Of a stretch of 64,000 nt of DNA, positions 9,360 to 18,954 are shown one piece after another. The stretch is from contig JAEINT010000008.1 in NCBI GenBank assembly GCA_016342745.1, positions 1 to 64,000 of the forward strand. Reading direction: 5' to 3'. Both the position numbers and the translations under genes were made by a program. Source of the stretch: Labilibaculum sp. GTDB taxonomy: Bacteria > Bacteroidota > Bacteroidia > Bacteroidales > Marinifilaceae. Numbering within the stretch: the stretch's first letter is position 1; every line of letters starts with the position of its first letter. The notes beneath the pieces were generated by a model that did no database searches, was not told where the DNA came from, and saw only the letters and a list, made by a program, of their open reading frames with translations.

Positions 9360-10547
9360 TTAATACAAAAAGCCGAACAACCAAAGAGGAATTGTATTTC
9401 CCTCTCCTCGCTCGATCATGTCAGCAGCAACAAAAAAGTCTTCCGTCCTAAATTTGGATTCAACATCATTGTTGCTACCAGAGATTTCAAAATTATATTG
9501 ATTATTTACTAAAAAGTGACCTCTATCAGTACTTGCAATTTTTCGATTTGGACCTACTTGATTGTAAAAGAACGTTTCTCTAAGGTTAGCCTCATCTACA
9601 TTTTCTGGAGAAATTGCATAAAGCAAATTTGTGTTATGCAAATATACCTTGTTCGGCTTTTTCGAAGCATCCTTTATGCTATCTGCAGAACATAGCAAAC
9701 GAATCAATCTTGCATTTTTCAAGTATCGCAAATAATTCATGATGGTTGCTCTAGATGTTTCCACATCGTTTGCAAGCTTACTAACGTTCGGTTGAAAAGG
9801 AACATTACATGAAATAATATATAATAACTTCTTTAATTTTGGTAGGTACTTCAATTCAATTTGGTTCAAATAAGTAATATCGAACTCTAACATTAAATTG
9901 ATAATCTTCAACAAGTTATCAATAAAGCTTTTTTCTTCCTGATAACAAGGATAATAACCATATTTTAGATAATCATTAAAATAAGCTAAAGGACGAACTT
10001 TCTTTAAGATATCCTCTACAATCACCTCATGATTTTCTAAAACTTCTTCTAAACGATATGGTGGAAAATTATTTCCTGATTCATGATTAAGGTATTCTCT
10101 AAAAGATAGCCCATTTAAATAATAGACATTAATTATATCTTTTAAATCCTCATTTGTTTTTACTCTAAGAATGGAAGATCCGGTAAAAATAATTTGTAAA
10201 CCGGTATATTGCTCATAACACACTTTTAGACCTTTTGACCATTCAGGATACTTGTGTATTTGATCAAGCATTAAAACCTTACCACCCTTCTTATAGAATT
10301 CATCAACAAATGAAACCAATCCTCTTTCTGTAAAAAACAGGTTGTTCAAATTAATATAAAGGCAAGACTTATCGTTTGCATGGTGCTCACGAATATAATC
10401 CAGAAGAAAAGTTGTTTTCCCAACCCCTCTGGATCCCTTAATGGCTATTAAACGTTGAGACCAATCTATCTGATCGGCAAGCTCTCGTCTAATAGTGCCT
10501 TTTTTATTTTTTAACAAACTATTGTGAGTCTGTACTAAACTATTCAT
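9360..10547 (-). CDS. AAA ATPase, AAA_14/DUF4143 type
   Basis: 395 residues. A P-loop ATPase module starts at about residue 32, with Walker A GSRGVGKTT (residues 38-46) and Walker B-like KVLMLDQIHKYPEW. FTGSSILRV looks like sensor 1. The C-terminal half resembles the DUF4143/winged-helix part of this family (VSKLANDVETSRATIMNYLRYL, then the YLHNTNLLYAI segment). Such proteins are common in Bacteroidota and archaea and remain functionally unassigned; toxin-antitoxin-like or regulatory roles have been suggested. Here it is encoded immediately upstream of nifJ, in the same direction, behind a recognisable promoter. No function is claimed. Confidence 0.8.
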   Translation of the reverse strand: MNSLVQTHNSLLKNKKGTIRRELADQIDWSQRLIAIKGSRGVGKTTFLLDYIREHHANDKSCLYINLNNLFFTERGLVSFVDEFYKKGGKVLMLDQIHKYPEWSKGLKVCYEQYTGLQIIFTGSSILRVKTNEDLKDIINVYYLNGLSFREYLNHESGNNFPPYRLEEVLENHEVIVEDILKKVRPLAYFNDYLKYGYYPCYQEEKSFIDNLLKIINLMLEFDITYLNQIELKYLPKLKKLLYIISCNVPFQPNVSKLANDVETSRATIMNYLRYLKNARLIRLLCSADSIKDASKKPNKVYLHNTNLLYAISPENVDEANLRETFFYNQVGPNRKIASTDRGHFLVNNQYNFEISGSNNDVESKFRTEDFFVAADMIERGEGNTIPLWLFGFLY

Positions 10548-10567
10548 TTTTTGTCGAATTTACCATG

Positions 10568-10599
10568 CAAATTTATAGAATAAAAGCGGCTTTTTGCAA
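10568..10599 (-). promoter_or_regulatory. Promoter of the AAA ATPase-nifJ unit
   Basis: On the minus strand, TTG (10597-10599) and TAAATTTG (10568-10575) are 21 bp apart. They match the Bacteroidota sigma-ABfr consensus TTTG-N19 to 21-TAnnTTTG and lie about 20 bp before the ATPase start codon. Confidence 0.6.
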
Positions 10600-10618
10600 T
10601 CTAGAGATTACAAAAAGC
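10589..10618. repeat. Inverted repeat over the -33 element
   Basis: Arms 10589-10601 and 10606-10618 pair over 13 positions with one mismatch and enclose a 4-nt centre. The repeat covers the -33 box of the ATPase-nifJ promoter, which suits an operator. Confidence 0.6.
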
Positions 10619-10762
10619 TTTTCTTTTTGCAATTTATACTTATTTAAAATAAGCCTGAGTTTCTAAATAAAAAACTACAAATAAAGCACTTAACATTTTA
10701 TATTGGTAAAAACTCTGCAATCCAGTAAGATTTCTGCTAATCCGAAAATTTTAAATCAAAAA

Positions 10763-10790
10763 AAGGGTAGTGATATCAATCACTACCCTT
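10763..10790 (-). terminator. Intrinsic terminator of rho
   Basis: A perfect 12-bp stem (10763-10774 with 10779-10790) with a 4-nt loop is followed by T-runs on the minus strand, just after the rho stop. Confidence 0.9.
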
Positions 10791-10818
10791 CTATATCTTA
10801 TATAATAAGAAAAGATTC

Positions 10819-12609
10819 TTATTTATCGTTCATTGAGATTAAGAATTCTTCGTTTGAACGTGTTTTACGCATTCTATCGCTAATAAACTGCATAGCTTCA
10901 ACAGAATTCATATCCGTTAAGAAATTACGAAGTACCCAAATACGATTCAATTGAGCTTCATCTAAAAGAAGATCTTCTCTACGTGTACTTGATGCCGTAA
11001 TATCAACAGCAGGGTAAATACGCTTATTAGACAATTTACGATCCAACTGAAGTTCCATATTACCAGTACCCTTAAATTCTTCGAAGATAACTTCGTCCAT
11101 TTTAGAACCAGTTTCAGTTAATGCCGTAGCTAAAATTGTTAAAGATCCACCATTTTCGATGTTACGAGCAGCTCCAAAGAAACGCTTAGGCTTGTGCAAT
11201 GCATTTGCATCGACACCACCAGAAAGCACCTTACCTGAAGCAGGAGAAACTGTATTATAAGCACGAGCTAAACGAGTAATTGAATCCAAAAGAATCACAA
11301 CATCGTGTCCACACTCAACCATACGTTTTGCTTTCTCTAACACGATATTAGCAACACGTACATGACGTTCAGCTGGCTCATCAAAAGTAGATGAAATCAC
11401 TTCAGCATTTACGCTTCTTGCCATATCTGTAACCTCTTCAGGACGCTCATCGATCAATAAAATGATCATATAAGCTTCAGGATTATTTGCAGCAATTGCA
11501 TTCGCAACCTCTTTCAATAAAACTGTTTTACCTGTTTTTGGTTGTGCTACGATCAAACCACGTTGCCCTTTACCAATCGGTGCAAACATATCTACCACAC
11601 GTGTAGACATTGAACTTCTGCCACTTCCTGTCAAGTTAAATTTCTCATCAGGAAACAAAGGAGTCAAATGATCAAAAGGAACACGATCGCGAATTACTTC
11701 TGGCAACCTACCATTGATTTTTGCAACTTTAATTAATGGAAAATACTTCTCACCTTCTTTTGGTGGACGGATTGTACCATTAACTGTATCTCCAGTTTTC
11801 AAACCAAATAACTTGATTTGCGACTGAGACACATAAATATCATCAGGAGAATTTAAATAGTTATAATCCGAAGAACGAAGGAAACCATAACCATCAGGCA
11901 TAATTTCTAAAACACCAGAATTATCAATAATACCGTCAAATTCAAACATCTTTTCCTTTTCACGCTTCTCAAAACGTTTTCTGTTTGGATTCTCTGGTCT
12001 ATCTGTTTTAGCAGGTCGCTCTGTTCGCTCCACAGCTTCAACTTCAGTTTTTTCTTGCCCTTCTTCTTTCTCCTTTTCTTGCCCTTTCTCTTTTCTTTCA
12101 GGTCTTGGCTGTCTTGGAGGTCTTGGCTGTCTCGGAGGTCTTTCTGCTCTTGGCGTATTTTCTTCAGCTACAGCAGGAGCTTTCTCAGCAGGAGCATCAA
12201 CTTGCTCTACTTTAGCTTCCTCAACTGGCTTTCTTTCTGGTCTTTCTTGCGCAGGCTTTTCTTCTCTTCTAGGCTTTCTAGGAGCAGGTTTTTCAACCTC
12301 TTTTTTAATTTGTGCTGCTGCTTCTTTTACGACATCCTTAACCGGCTCTTCGGTTTTTCTTCTTTTACGTAAAAGTGATTTTGGCTTTTCTTCGCCTGTC
12401 TTAATTTCACCATCAGACTTCTTAGGTCTTCTGCGTGGAGCTTTTTTTTCGGTAGTTTTCATTTCCGAAGCTACAATTGCCTGTTGATCAAGGATTTTGT
12501 AAATTAAATCCTGTTTCTTAAAAGACTCAATTTTTTTAATATTGAGTTCTTTAGCGATTTCTCGTAATTCAGGCACAAGCTTCTTGTTTAATTCAAGAAT
12601 ATCGTACAT
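10819..12609 (-). CDS. rho: Transcription termination factor Rho, with long disordered insert
   Basis: 596 residues against about 420 in E. coli. The N-terminal Rho_N helical domain occupies residues 1-45 ([20 protein letters not shown]). Residues about 50-220 form a low-complexity Lys/Arg/Glu/Pro-rich segment with repeats such as [14 protein letters not shown] and [16 protein letters not shown]. The cold-shock-like RNA-binding domain ([15 protein letters not shown]) follows, then the hexameric RecA-type ATPase with Walker A QPKTGKT (Lys about 361), Walker [18 protein letters not shown] and the [20 protein letters not shown] loops. Such inserts are common in Bacteroidota Rho; in Bacteroides thetaiotaomicron a comparable disordered region has been linked to phase separation of Rho. 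The gene has its own promoter and terminator. Confidence 0.97.
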   Translation of the reverse strand: MYDILELNKKLVPELREIAKELNIKKIESFKKQDLIYKILDQQAIVASEMKTTEKKAPRRRPKKSDGEIKTGEEKPKSLLRKRRKTEEPVKDVVKEAAAQIKKEVEKPAPRKPRREEKPAQERPERKPVEEAKVEQVDAPAEKAPAVAEENTPRAERPPRQPRPPRQPRPERKEKGQEKEKEEGQEKTEVEAVERTERPAKTDRPENPNRKRFEKREKEKMFEFDGIIDNSGVLEIMPDGYGFLRSSDYNYLNSPDDIYVSQSQIKLFGLKTGDTVNGTIRPPKEGEKYFPLIKVAKINGRLPEVIRDRVPFDHLTPLFPDEKFNLTGSGRSSMSTRVVDMFAPIGKGQRGLIVAQPKTGKTVLLKEVANAIAANNPEAYMIILLIDERPEEVTDMARSVNAEVISSTFDEPAERHVRVANIVLEKAKRMVECGHDVVILLDSITRLARAYNTVSPASGKVLSGGVDANALHKPKRFFGAARNIENGGSLTILATALTETGSKMDEVIFEEFKGTGNMELQLDRKLSNKRIYPAVDITASSTRREDLLLDEAQLNRIWVLRNFLTDMNSVEAMQFISDRMRKTRSNEEFLISMNDK

Positions 12610-12724
12610 AAACGGTATATTAATATTTTTTGGGTATTGTTATTTAGATAGAAATTGTATTTAGAACAATAGGGAACCTGATCTTTCGACCTCTAAATGA
12701 GAAGAATTAATCTGAATTCAATTG

Positions 12725-12755
12725 CAATATTACGGAATAAGTTATAATTCACAAA
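12725..12755 (-). promoter_or_regulatory. Promoter of rho
   Basis: On the minus strand, TTTG (12752-12755) is separated by exactly 19 bp from TAATATTG (12725-12732), one base off TAnnTTTG. It predicts a leader of about 110 nt. The rest of the 310-bp rho-rpoD divergent gap shows only a weaker plus-strand TATATTTA (12863-12870) that could serve rpoD. Confidence 0.6.
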
Positions 12756-12919
12756 AAATAAATGGCTTTATTCTTGAAAACGAGCTTATAAGTTAAAAAA
12801 AGGCTCACATATTAAATCTCCCTCTGAAAGCCGCGTAAATTTCTTTTTTTAAATCATTTTGTTATATTTAAGTATAAAGTGGGAGGGCTTCTTTCGCATT
12901 AAATACCATTAAATCCACT

Positions 12920-13786
12920 ATGAGACAGCTAAAGATAACCAAACAAGTAACCAACAGAGAGACTCCGTCGCTTGACAAGTATCTGCATGAAATTGGGAAA
13001 GTTGACCTGATCTCAGCAGAAGAAGAAGTAAAACTTGCTCGCGATATAAAAAAAGGAGATAAAAAAGCTCTCGACCGACTGATTAAATGCAACTTACGTT
13101 TTGTTGTGTCCGTATCCAAACAATATCAAAATCAAGGACTTAGTCTTCCTGATTTAATTAATGAAGGAAATCTAGGTTTAATTAAAGCAGCACAAAGATT
13201 TGATGAAACTCGCGGCTTTAAATTTATTTCCTATGCCGTTTGGTGGATTCGTCAATCTATTTTACAAGCCTTAGCAGAACAAGCCAGAATTGTTCGTCTG
13301 CCATTAAACAAGATTGGCTCGATAAACAAAATCAACAAAACATTTGCTCAATTAGAACAAGAATACCAGCGCGAACCTTCTCCTGAAGAAATAGCCAACA
13401 TCCTGGAAATGAGCCCAAAGGATGTGAAGGAAGCTTTAAAAGCCTCTGGCAGACACGTTTCTATGGATGCACCTATCAATCCGGATGAAGAAAATACGCT
13501 TTACGACATTTTACTTAGTAATGATGAAATTAGTCCGGACAAAAAACTAATTAGAGATTCCTTACGAAAAGAAATTGACCGCTCTTTATCTACTTTATCG
13601 AAAAGAGAGGCAGCGATTATTAGATTGTACTTTGGACTAAATGGGAAACCTCCTTATTCTTTAGAAGAAATTGGTAAAGAATTTGGCTTAACTCGAGAAA
13701 GAGTTCGTCAAATAAAAGAGAAGGCAATTAAACGAATGAAGACTGCATTTAGGAGTAAAATATTAAAAACTTATTTAGGAGAATAA
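12920..13786 (+). CDS. rpoD: Primary sigma-70 factor RpoD/SigA
   Basis: 288 residues, the short primary sigma factor typical of Bacteroidota, with no long N-terminal region 1.1. Region 1.2 ([21 protein letters not shown]) leads into region 2 ([57 protein letters not shown]), where 2.3/2.4 melt and read the -7 box. Region 3 follows (about 130-200), then region 4 with the helix-turn-helix [28 protein letters not shown] near the C-terminus. The RPSL/Q-type region 2.4 is consistent with recognition of TAnnTTTG boxes, seen repeatedly in this window. It is divergent from rho and is followed by a terminator. Confidence 0.96.
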   Translation: MRQLKITKQVTNRETPSLDKYLHEIGKVDLISAEEEVKLARDIKKGDKKALDRLIKCNLRFVVSVSKQYQNQGLSLPDLINEGNLGLIKAAQRFDETRGFKFISYAVWWIRQSILQALAEQARIVRLPLNKIGSINKINKTFAQLEQEYQREPSPEEIANILEMSPKDVKEALKASGRHVSMDAPINPDEENTLYDILLSNDEISPDKKLIRDSLRKEIDRSLSTLSKREAAIIRLYFGLNGKPPYSLEEIGKEFGLTRERVRQIKEKAIKRMKTAFRSKILKTYLGE

Positions 13787-13810
13787 CTTAATAATTTAGG
13801 GTGAGAAAAA

Positions 13811-13859
13811 GATAAGAATTACTGGTAAATACTCATTTACCACTTCTTATCTTTTTTTT
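13811..13859 (+). terminator. Intrinsic terminator of rpoD
   Basis: An imperfect hairpin (arms 13811-13830 and 13835-13851, with a small internal bulge) followed by eight T on the plus strand. Confidence 0.85.
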
Positions 13860-13903
13860 GTTTATATATTTGCGTCATATTTAAACCAAAAGTAAACAAG
13901 CAA

Positions 13904-14554
13904 ATGCAAACAATAATTTCACCGTCCTTATTAGCTGCTGATTTCATGAACCTTGGCTCTGACATAGAGATGGTTAATAATAGTCAGGCCGATTGGTTCC
14001 ACTTAGATATTATGGATGGGGTATTCGTACCTAACATATCTTATGGACTTCCAGTTATCGAACAAATTAGCAAAATAGCTAAAAAGCCATTGGATGTTCA
14101 TCTTATGATTGTAGATCCAGATCGCTACATAGAAGCATTTAAAAAAGCTGGAGCAGACATTCTTACCGTTCATTACGAAGCTTGTACTCATTTGCACAGA
14201 ACAATTCAAAACATTCATTCTCATGGCATGAAAGCAGGTGTTTCTCTAAACCCCCACACACCTATTTCTGTTTTAGAGGAAATCATTACTGATATCGATG
14301 TTGTTCTTTTAATGAGTGTCAACCCTGGCTTTGGAGGTCAAAGCTTTATCGAAAGCACGTATAATAAAGTAGAAAAATTAGCAAAGCTGATTAAAGAAAA
14401 AAATACTGAAGTAATTATTGAAATTGATGGAGGTGTTAATCTTGAAACAGGCAAAAAACTAATAGAAGCTGGAGCAGATGCTTTAGTTGCTGGAAGCTTT
14501 GTTTTTGGTGCTAAAGATCCAAATCAAACCATATCAGATTTAAAAAATCTATAA
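13904..14554 (+). CDS. rpe: Ribulose-phosphate 3-epimerase
   Basis: 216 residues, the standard family length. It interconverts D-ribulose 5-phosphate and D-xylulose 5-phosphate in the pentose phosphate pathway. The TIM barrel shows the signature stretches ISPSLLAADFMNLG at the N-terminus, WFHLDIMDGVFVPNISYG (metal-binding His and catalytic Asp), DVHLMIVDPDRYI, MSVNPGFGGQSFI and the late EIDGGVN plus AGADALVAGSFVFG phosphate-binding loops. The gene follows the rpoD terminator and converges on the dehydrogenase-like gene; a bidirectional hairpin separates them. Confidence 0.96.
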   Translation: MQTIISPSLLAADFMNLGSDIEMVNNSQADWFHLDIMDGVFVPNISYGLPVIEQISKIAKKPLDVHLMIVDPDRYIEAFKKAGADILTVHYEACTHLHRTIQNIHSHGMKAGVSLNPHTPISVLEEIITDIDVVLLMSVNPGFGGQSFIESTYNKVEKLAKLIKEKNTEVIIEIDGGVNLETGKKLIEAGADALVAGSFVFGAKDPNQTISDLKNL

Positions 14555-14562
14555 GAAAATAT

Positions 14563-14595
14563 AAAAAGACCAAATGTGAAACATTTGGTCTTTTT
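14563..14595. terminator. Bidirectional terminator between rpe and the convergent dehydrogenase gene
   Basis: A perfect 15-bp stem (14563-14577 with 14581-14595) with a 3-nt loop. Flanking A- and T-runs give a U-tract on both strands. It sits in the 44-bp gap between convergent stop codons. Confidence 0.9.
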
Positions 14596-14598
14596 AGT

Positions 14599-15831
14599 TT
14601 ATACCGAAACAGCGTCTTTCCCTTCTAAATAATCTTGCAAATACTCAAAAGCTGGCATCAATTTTCCTCCTTTAGCAATTGTTGCTCTTTCTAGAATCCC
14701 ATCTGGATCTTCGTTAAATAAGGCCTCATATACATTTTGATACAAGGCTTCTCCAAAATCTATTGAGGAATCTCTAGGCAACTCACCAGGTAAATTATCT
14801 ACAGCCATTACAGTAACATTCTTCTTATCTACAAATGGAATTGTTTCTTCTTCGTTAAAACGATCATATCCATAAAAAGATGAAGCTATTGTTGACGGAC
14901 GTAAGGTTGATGCAATAGGACCATTTATATCACAACTCACATCGGCAATTACCGAAATTTTAAAATCATCTTCTTTATAATCTTCTGGCAAAATAAATTT
15001 AGGAGCTTTTGGATCCCAATAATGACAAGCAATATATAAATCTGCCACTTTTGTAAATCGTTTAAATGTAGATCTATATTTCTCTGGGTTCGTATAAAAA
15101 TCTTTCAAATTAAATTCTGAACCATCTATTCTTTCAACATATTGATCTGGATCAATTCTACACACAACAGGTTCATCATACTCTTTATTTAAAAATTCAT
15201 GAGCCGTAACTTCTTTAAGATTCAATATTCGAATCGTCTGCATTGCTCCATTCGCAACACGACCACCTCCTGTAATTAATATCTTTACAGGTTTCAATTG
15301 TACTTTTCGTAAATGATGATACATCTCCTCCATATCTTTACAAAAAATTGCAGATGGGAGATCAAAAAAATCAGTTCTCATTCCTCTAGCACGCAAAGCT
15401 TTATACGCCCCAACAACACCAGCCCAATGACCAAACGCAACCAATCTTTTATGAGACTTATCTGTTAAATATTCATAATCGATTAAAGTAATGTTTCGCT
15501 TGATAATCTGATGTAATAATTCTCGGTTGTACATCTGTTTTTTGGCTGTATGCGAGAAAAACAAATAGGTCTTATTCGGAATTAATGTTGGAATATTTAC
15601 CTCTTTCACACCTATTAAAATATCACAATCGCGTAAATCTTCAGTTAAAAAATATCCTTGTTCACGATATTCTGCGTCAGTAAAACAACGGATATCACTT
15701 GGCTGAATAAAAACACTAACATTAGGATATTTATTTAAAATTTGCAATCCTGTAACTGGGGGAATAGCAACTCTTCGATCTGGTGGATTTTTGGTTTCTC
15801 GGAGAACTCCGACTCTAATTCTATTCTTCAT
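14599..15831 (-). CDS. Alanine dehydrogenase/saccharopine dehydrogenase-like oxidoreductase
   Basis: 410 residues with an AlaDh/PNT N-terminal domain (VGVLRETKNPPDRRVAIPP) and a Rossmann NAD(P) domain (KILITGGGRVANGAMQTI, about residues 180-200). The segments IACHYWDPKAPKF and VIADVSCDINGPIASTLRPST resemble lysine-forming saccharopine dehydrogenases more than classical alanine dehydrogenases. The usual annotation in Bacteroidota is NAD(P)-dependent oxidoreductase; the substrate (an amino or imino acid) is not determined by the sequence. Cytoplasmic, single gene, divergent from ssrA. Confidence 0.75.
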   Translation of the reverse strand: MKNRIRVGVLRETKNPPDRRVAIPPVTGLQILNKYPNVSVFIQPSDIRCFTDAEYREQGYFLTEDLRDCDILIGVKEVNIPTLIPNKTYLFFSHTAKKQMYNRELLHQIIKRNITLIDYEYLTDKSHKRLVAFGHWAGVVGAYKALRARGMRTDFFDLPSAIFCKDMEEMYHHLRKVQLKPVKILITGGGRVANGAMQTIRILNLKEVTAHEFLNKEYDEPVVCRIDPDQYVERIDGSEFNLKDFYTNPEKYRSTFKRFTKVADLYIACHYWDPKAPKFILPEDYKEDDFKISVIADVSCDINGPIASTLRPSTIASSFYGYDRFNEEETIPFVDKKNVTVMAVDNLPGELPRDSSIDFGEALYQNVYEALFNEDPDGILERATIAKGGKLMPAFEYLQDYLEGKDAVSV

Positions 15832-16070
15832 AAGGCACGTTTTAAAAGGCTAGTGTGTGATTTCAAACGAAAAAAAGTTTGTTTATTTTATTCTCGTCCT
15901 TCTAATTTAATAAAACTTCCAGAGAATTAATACCAAAAGATCCTTATTCTATGTAATAATTATTATTCGTTTACCTCTGATATTTAATCTACTAAGCTTT
16001 AAAATATAGCCTTATTCGATTATTTATGAGCTTTATCTAAAAAAACGGATGCGATATGCCTGAATTTTGT

Positions 16071-16078
16071 TAATTTTG
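16071..16078 (+). promoter_or_regulatory. -7 box of ssrA
   Basis: TAATTTTG fits TAnnTTTG exactly and ends 11 nt before the mature tmRNA 5' end. No good -33 TTTG is present at 19-21 bp. Confidence 0.5.
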
Positions 16079-16088
16079 TGTCGATTAT

Positions 16089-16489
16089 GGGGCTGACGTG
16101 GATTTTGACAGCTTGATGAATTAATACGGTAAGCATGTCGAGCGTTGTTATTCCAGCTCGTAAATATCGGATTTCACACTTTTTAATTGGCGAAAATAAC
16201 TACGCTCTTGCTGCTTAATCGAATTATAGTAGATTAAAGCTTCATCATCACTCTAGGAGTGGAGACGAGACATCCAGCTTATGGTTCCACCTTGTTCCGG
16301 TAAGTAATTGGATGCTATCAATTCAGGGTTAGCTTGCTTCACACTTCGGGGAGTTCGCGAAACAAAGAAGATAAGATAAGGCTTCGGGTGTGCTTTCCCT
16401 AACCTTGTACGAAAACTAATAAATCACTACACATGTAGAAAGCTTGTTAATCGCAGGTTTGGACCAGGGTTCGATTCCCTGCAGCTCCA
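16089..16489 (+). ncRNA. ssrA: Transfer-messenger RNA (tmRNA)
   Basis: About 401 nt. The 5' end GGGGCTG pairs with CAGCTCC at the 3' end to form the acceptor stem, and GGTTCGATTCCC-like bases near 16468-16480 form the T-arm. The trailing bases read A-CA-A rather than ACCA, so the CCA is presumably added after transcription. The tag reading frame is at 16189-16218 and encodes GENNYALAA followed by TAA, close to the known Bacteroidota tag ending YALAA. The molecule rescues stalled ribosomes together with SmpB. A terminator follows. Confidence 0.95.
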
Positions 16490-16506
16490 CAACTCTCATA
16501 ATTTAC

Positions 16507-16541
16507 AATCCACTTAAAACAATGTTTTAAGTGGATTTTTT
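16507..16541 (+). terminator. Intrinsic terminator of ssrA
   Basis: A perfect 14-bp stem (16507-16520 with 16524-16537) with a 3-nt loop and a run of six T. Confidence 0.9.
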
Positions 16542-16697
16542 AATGTAAAATGGTTAATTCTTTATACACTCAAAATTTTTAAAGTCGCAGCCATATTTCT
16601 TAAGTACTAATTTTGTTTATTCCATCTGTCAAATTCTTTATTTTTCTAATTTTCCTTAGTATATTTCAGACTTATCGTAGTTTGCTGCGAATTAATC

Positions 16698-17672
16698 TTG
16701 GATACTGAACTTCCTATATTAAGAATTAATCAGACTAATATGGCACCTAAAGAAGATATCCCATTTCATCATTATTCAGAAACATATAAGTATGTAAATA
16801 TTAATGACGGCCATCCTGTGCTTTCAATTGATCCAAACTTTCCCTTTGTTATGACTCAATTTGACTACATGCACAACAGAGCACAATCCGAAATCCCTCA
16901 TCGGCATGATTATTTTGAAATTTTATTTATAGAAGATGGTAGCGGAGAACACATTATCGATTACGAAGCTTATAAAATAAAGCCTCCTACTTTTTATTTT
17001 CTTTCCAAAGGCCAAATACATTTCTGGCAACTGAACAAAAAATTACGTGGAATAGTAATTCTTTTTCCTAAAGAATTTCTTATCCCACCTGCAACAGGTT
17101 TTAATCATGAAGGCGATTTAGCAATTTTCAACACCTTAAGCAAAGCGACATCTGTTAGTATTAAAGGTGATAGTTTATCTAAAATACATGAAACTCTCAC
17201 CAATATTAAAGAAGAGTATTCGCGAAAATCTGATCGTAACCTTTCTATGCTTCGAGCTTACGTGCATATTTTACTTATAAATTTGTTTCGTATTTATGCC
17301 AAAAAGCAAAATAAGGATATTTTAGATACCTCTAATACAATGGTTCGTGAATTTAGACAACTTGTTTCCGAGAATTACCTTACTGTTCGCAATGTTCAGG
17401 AATACGCTGATTTAATAGGGATAAGCACAACTCACCTGAGGGATACAGTTAAAGAAATTACTGGCTATTCTCCTGGTCAATTAATACGTCAAGAAATTAT
17501 TTTCGAAGCGAAACGACGCTTAGCTAATACAGAATTAACAGCAGCAGAAATAGGTTACACGCTTAACTTTGAAGATACATCCTATTTTAGCAGATTTTTT
17601 AAACGTGAAACAGGAAAAAGTCCATCAAACTACCGCCAAGAAATCAGAAAAAAATATAAAATCACATTGTAA
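16698..17672 (+). CDS. AraC-family regulator 1 of the dehalogenase region
   Basis: 324 residues. The N-terminal half is a cupin-like sensor (RAQSEIPHRHDYFEILFIEDGSGEHIIDYEAYKI, about residues 60-95). The C-terminal AraC DNA-binding domain has two helix-turn-helices, the second in the signature AEIGYTLNFEDTSYFSRFFKRETGKSPSNYR. Regulators of this layout sense small molecules and activate nearby genes. It is followed 29 bp later by a second AraC gene of the same type, then by the OsmC-like and reductive dehalogenase genes, all on the same strand. This makes it a candidate activator of that module. Ligand unknown. Confidence 0.9.
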   Translation: MDTELPILRINQTNMAPKEDIPFHHYSETYKYVNINDGHPVLSIDPNFPFVMTQFDYMHNRAQSEIPHRHDYFEILFIEDGSGEHIIDYEAYKIKPPTFYFLSKGQIHFWQLNKKLRGIVILFPKEFLIPPATGFNHEGDLAIFNTLSKATSVSIKGDSLSKIHETLTNIKEEYSRKSDRNLSMLRAYVHILLINLFRIYAKKQNKDILDTSNTMVREFRQLVSENYLTVRNVQEYADLIGISTTHLRDTVKEITGYSPGQLIRQEIIFEAKRRLANTELTAAEIGYTLNFEDTSYFSRFFKRETGKSPSNYRQEIRKKYKITL

Positions 17673-17701
17673 TCAATTATTAGCGGTAAACATTAGGTTC
17701 T

Positions 17702-18571
17702 ATGAAAAACATTCCCGAAATAACATTTTGGAAAGACAAAGAATTACAAATAAAGGGATTTCAGCTCTATGTATTGGAAGAGTTAATAACTGATGCGTTA
17801 AATCCGACAGATCACAGTCCTTATTTGCCACACCGTCTAAATTTCTATGCCATCCTAATAATTACAGAAGGAGAAGTAAATCATATTGTTGATTTTAAAG
17901 TGCATAATCTGCGAAAGGGTGATGTTATGGTGATTTCAAAAGGGCAAATACATGCTTTTGAAAAAGATGCTGACTATAAGGGTTATTTGGTGGTTTTTTC
18001 TGAAGCTTTTATGCAGAAATACATAGCGCAATCAACTATCGCACAAATTAACCATTTGTACAACTACTTTCTAAAACAAGAAAAAATAAATAACCCCGAT
18101 TACAATCAAATCTTATTCACCACATTACAAAAAGAGATAAAGAGAGATTCATCTTCACAACCCAATATTATTGCATGTCTATTAACGGTTTATCTTCTAA
18201 AATTAAGCGATGAAAATACTTGTGCGGTAACAACTTCTATCGACAATAAATACCTCGAATATTTCAACCATTTTAAACATCTGATTGAGCAAAACTATTC
18301 AAAAACAAGAGATGCCAAGGAGTATGCCTCCGATATCGCAATTTCATACAAACATTTAAATGATGTGTGCAAAGAAATTGTAAAAACTACGGCTAAATCA
18401 TTTATCGATAACTATGTTATTCTTGAAGCGAAAAGGATGTTGGTTTCGACTTCTCTTTCTGTAAAAGAAATTGCTTTTACACTGGGCTTCGATGAAGCAA
18501 CCAATTTCCTTAAATATTTTAAGAAGCACACCAGCTTAACTCCAGTTGAATTTCGAAGTGCTTTAGCTTAG
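17702..18571 (+). CDS. AraC-family regulator 2 of the dehalogenase region
   Basis: 289 residues with the same cupin plus AraC-HTH layout. Sensor segment: YLPHRLNFYAILIITEGEVNHIVDFKVHNLRKGDVM. DNA-binding end: VKEIAFTLGFDEATNFLKYFKKHTSLTPVEFR. The start follows the first AraC gene by 29 bp, so the pair is probably one transcript. The helix-turn-helices differ from those of the first regulator, so they need not bind the same site; the pair could act at different promoters or respond to different ligands. Its stop is followed within about 10 bp by one copy of a repeated motif also found before the OsmC-like gene. Confidence 0.9.
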   Translation: MKNIPEITFWKDKELQIKGFQLYVLEELITDALNPTDHSPYLPHRLNFYAILIITEGEVNHIVDFKVHNLRKGDVMVISKGQIHAFEKDADYKGYLVVFSEAFMQKYIAQSTIAQINHLYNYFLKQEKINNPDYNQILFTTLQKEIKRDSSSQPNIIACLLTVYLLKLSDENTCAVTTSIDNKYLEYFNHFKHLIEQNYSKTRDAKEYASDIAISYKHLNDVCKEIVKTTAKSFIDNYVILEAKRMLVSTSLSVKEIAFTLGFDEATNFLKYFKKHTSLTPVEFRSALA

Positions 18572-18578
18572 ATTATAT

Positions 18579-18610
18579 ATTTACCACCTACACTTCTTAT
18601 TAACTTTTCC
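18579..18610 (+). repeat. Repeated motif copy A (ATTTACCA...TATTAACnTTTCC)
   Basis: ATTTACCA, about 11 nt of spacer, then TATTAACTTTTCC. A close copy is at 18869-18901 and a looser one at 20491-20515, before rdhA. It is a candidate binding site for one of the adjacent AraC regulators. The rest of the 383-bp gap 18572-18954 has no recognisable gene or riboswitch. Confidence 0.5.
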
Positions 18611-18868
18611 AACGATTTAGCTATAGGGAAAAAGCAAAGTTTGATTATCTCATACGTTAAAAAAGGAATGAAAGTATTATTTTTCAAAATATCACCACAA
18701 AAAGGACAAAGCTCTACGCTTTTGTAAGTGCAGCCCTTTCAGGTCTTGCCCGCGATTAATGCAATTAACTATTTTCTGTAAGTTTTTTAGCTTGCACTCT
18801 CATGTAAAATGCTCCAAAATTGTCATTTCAGACAGATTGCAGAGCTGGAAATCAGTATTAGGTTACAC

Positions 18869-18901
18869 ATTTACCATCCCTTCTCATTTATTAACCTTTC
18901 C
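18869..18901 (+). repeat. Repeated motif copy B, upstream of the OsmC-like gene
   Basis: ATTTACCA, 12 nt, then TATTAACCTTTCC, ending 53 bp before the OsmC-like start codon. A CATCTTTG box (18920-18927), one base off the -7 consensus, follows it. Confidence 0.5.
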
Positions 18902-18954
18902 CTGGCTTTGTTTTCGCCTCATCTTTGTAGTGTAATATTTCAACAGATATAAAA

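Noticed and set aside
12055-12372. Ser/Arg/Phe-rich plus-strand frame opposite rho
   Set aside because: It is the antisense reading of the repetitive rho insert.
18661-18720. 18-codon frame starting at 18667
   Set aside because: Too short, no ribosome-binding site and no recognisable features.
18572-18954. Cobalamin riboswitch before the dehalogenase block
   Set aside because: A B12-box-like consensus and the flanking stems could not be found in the leader.
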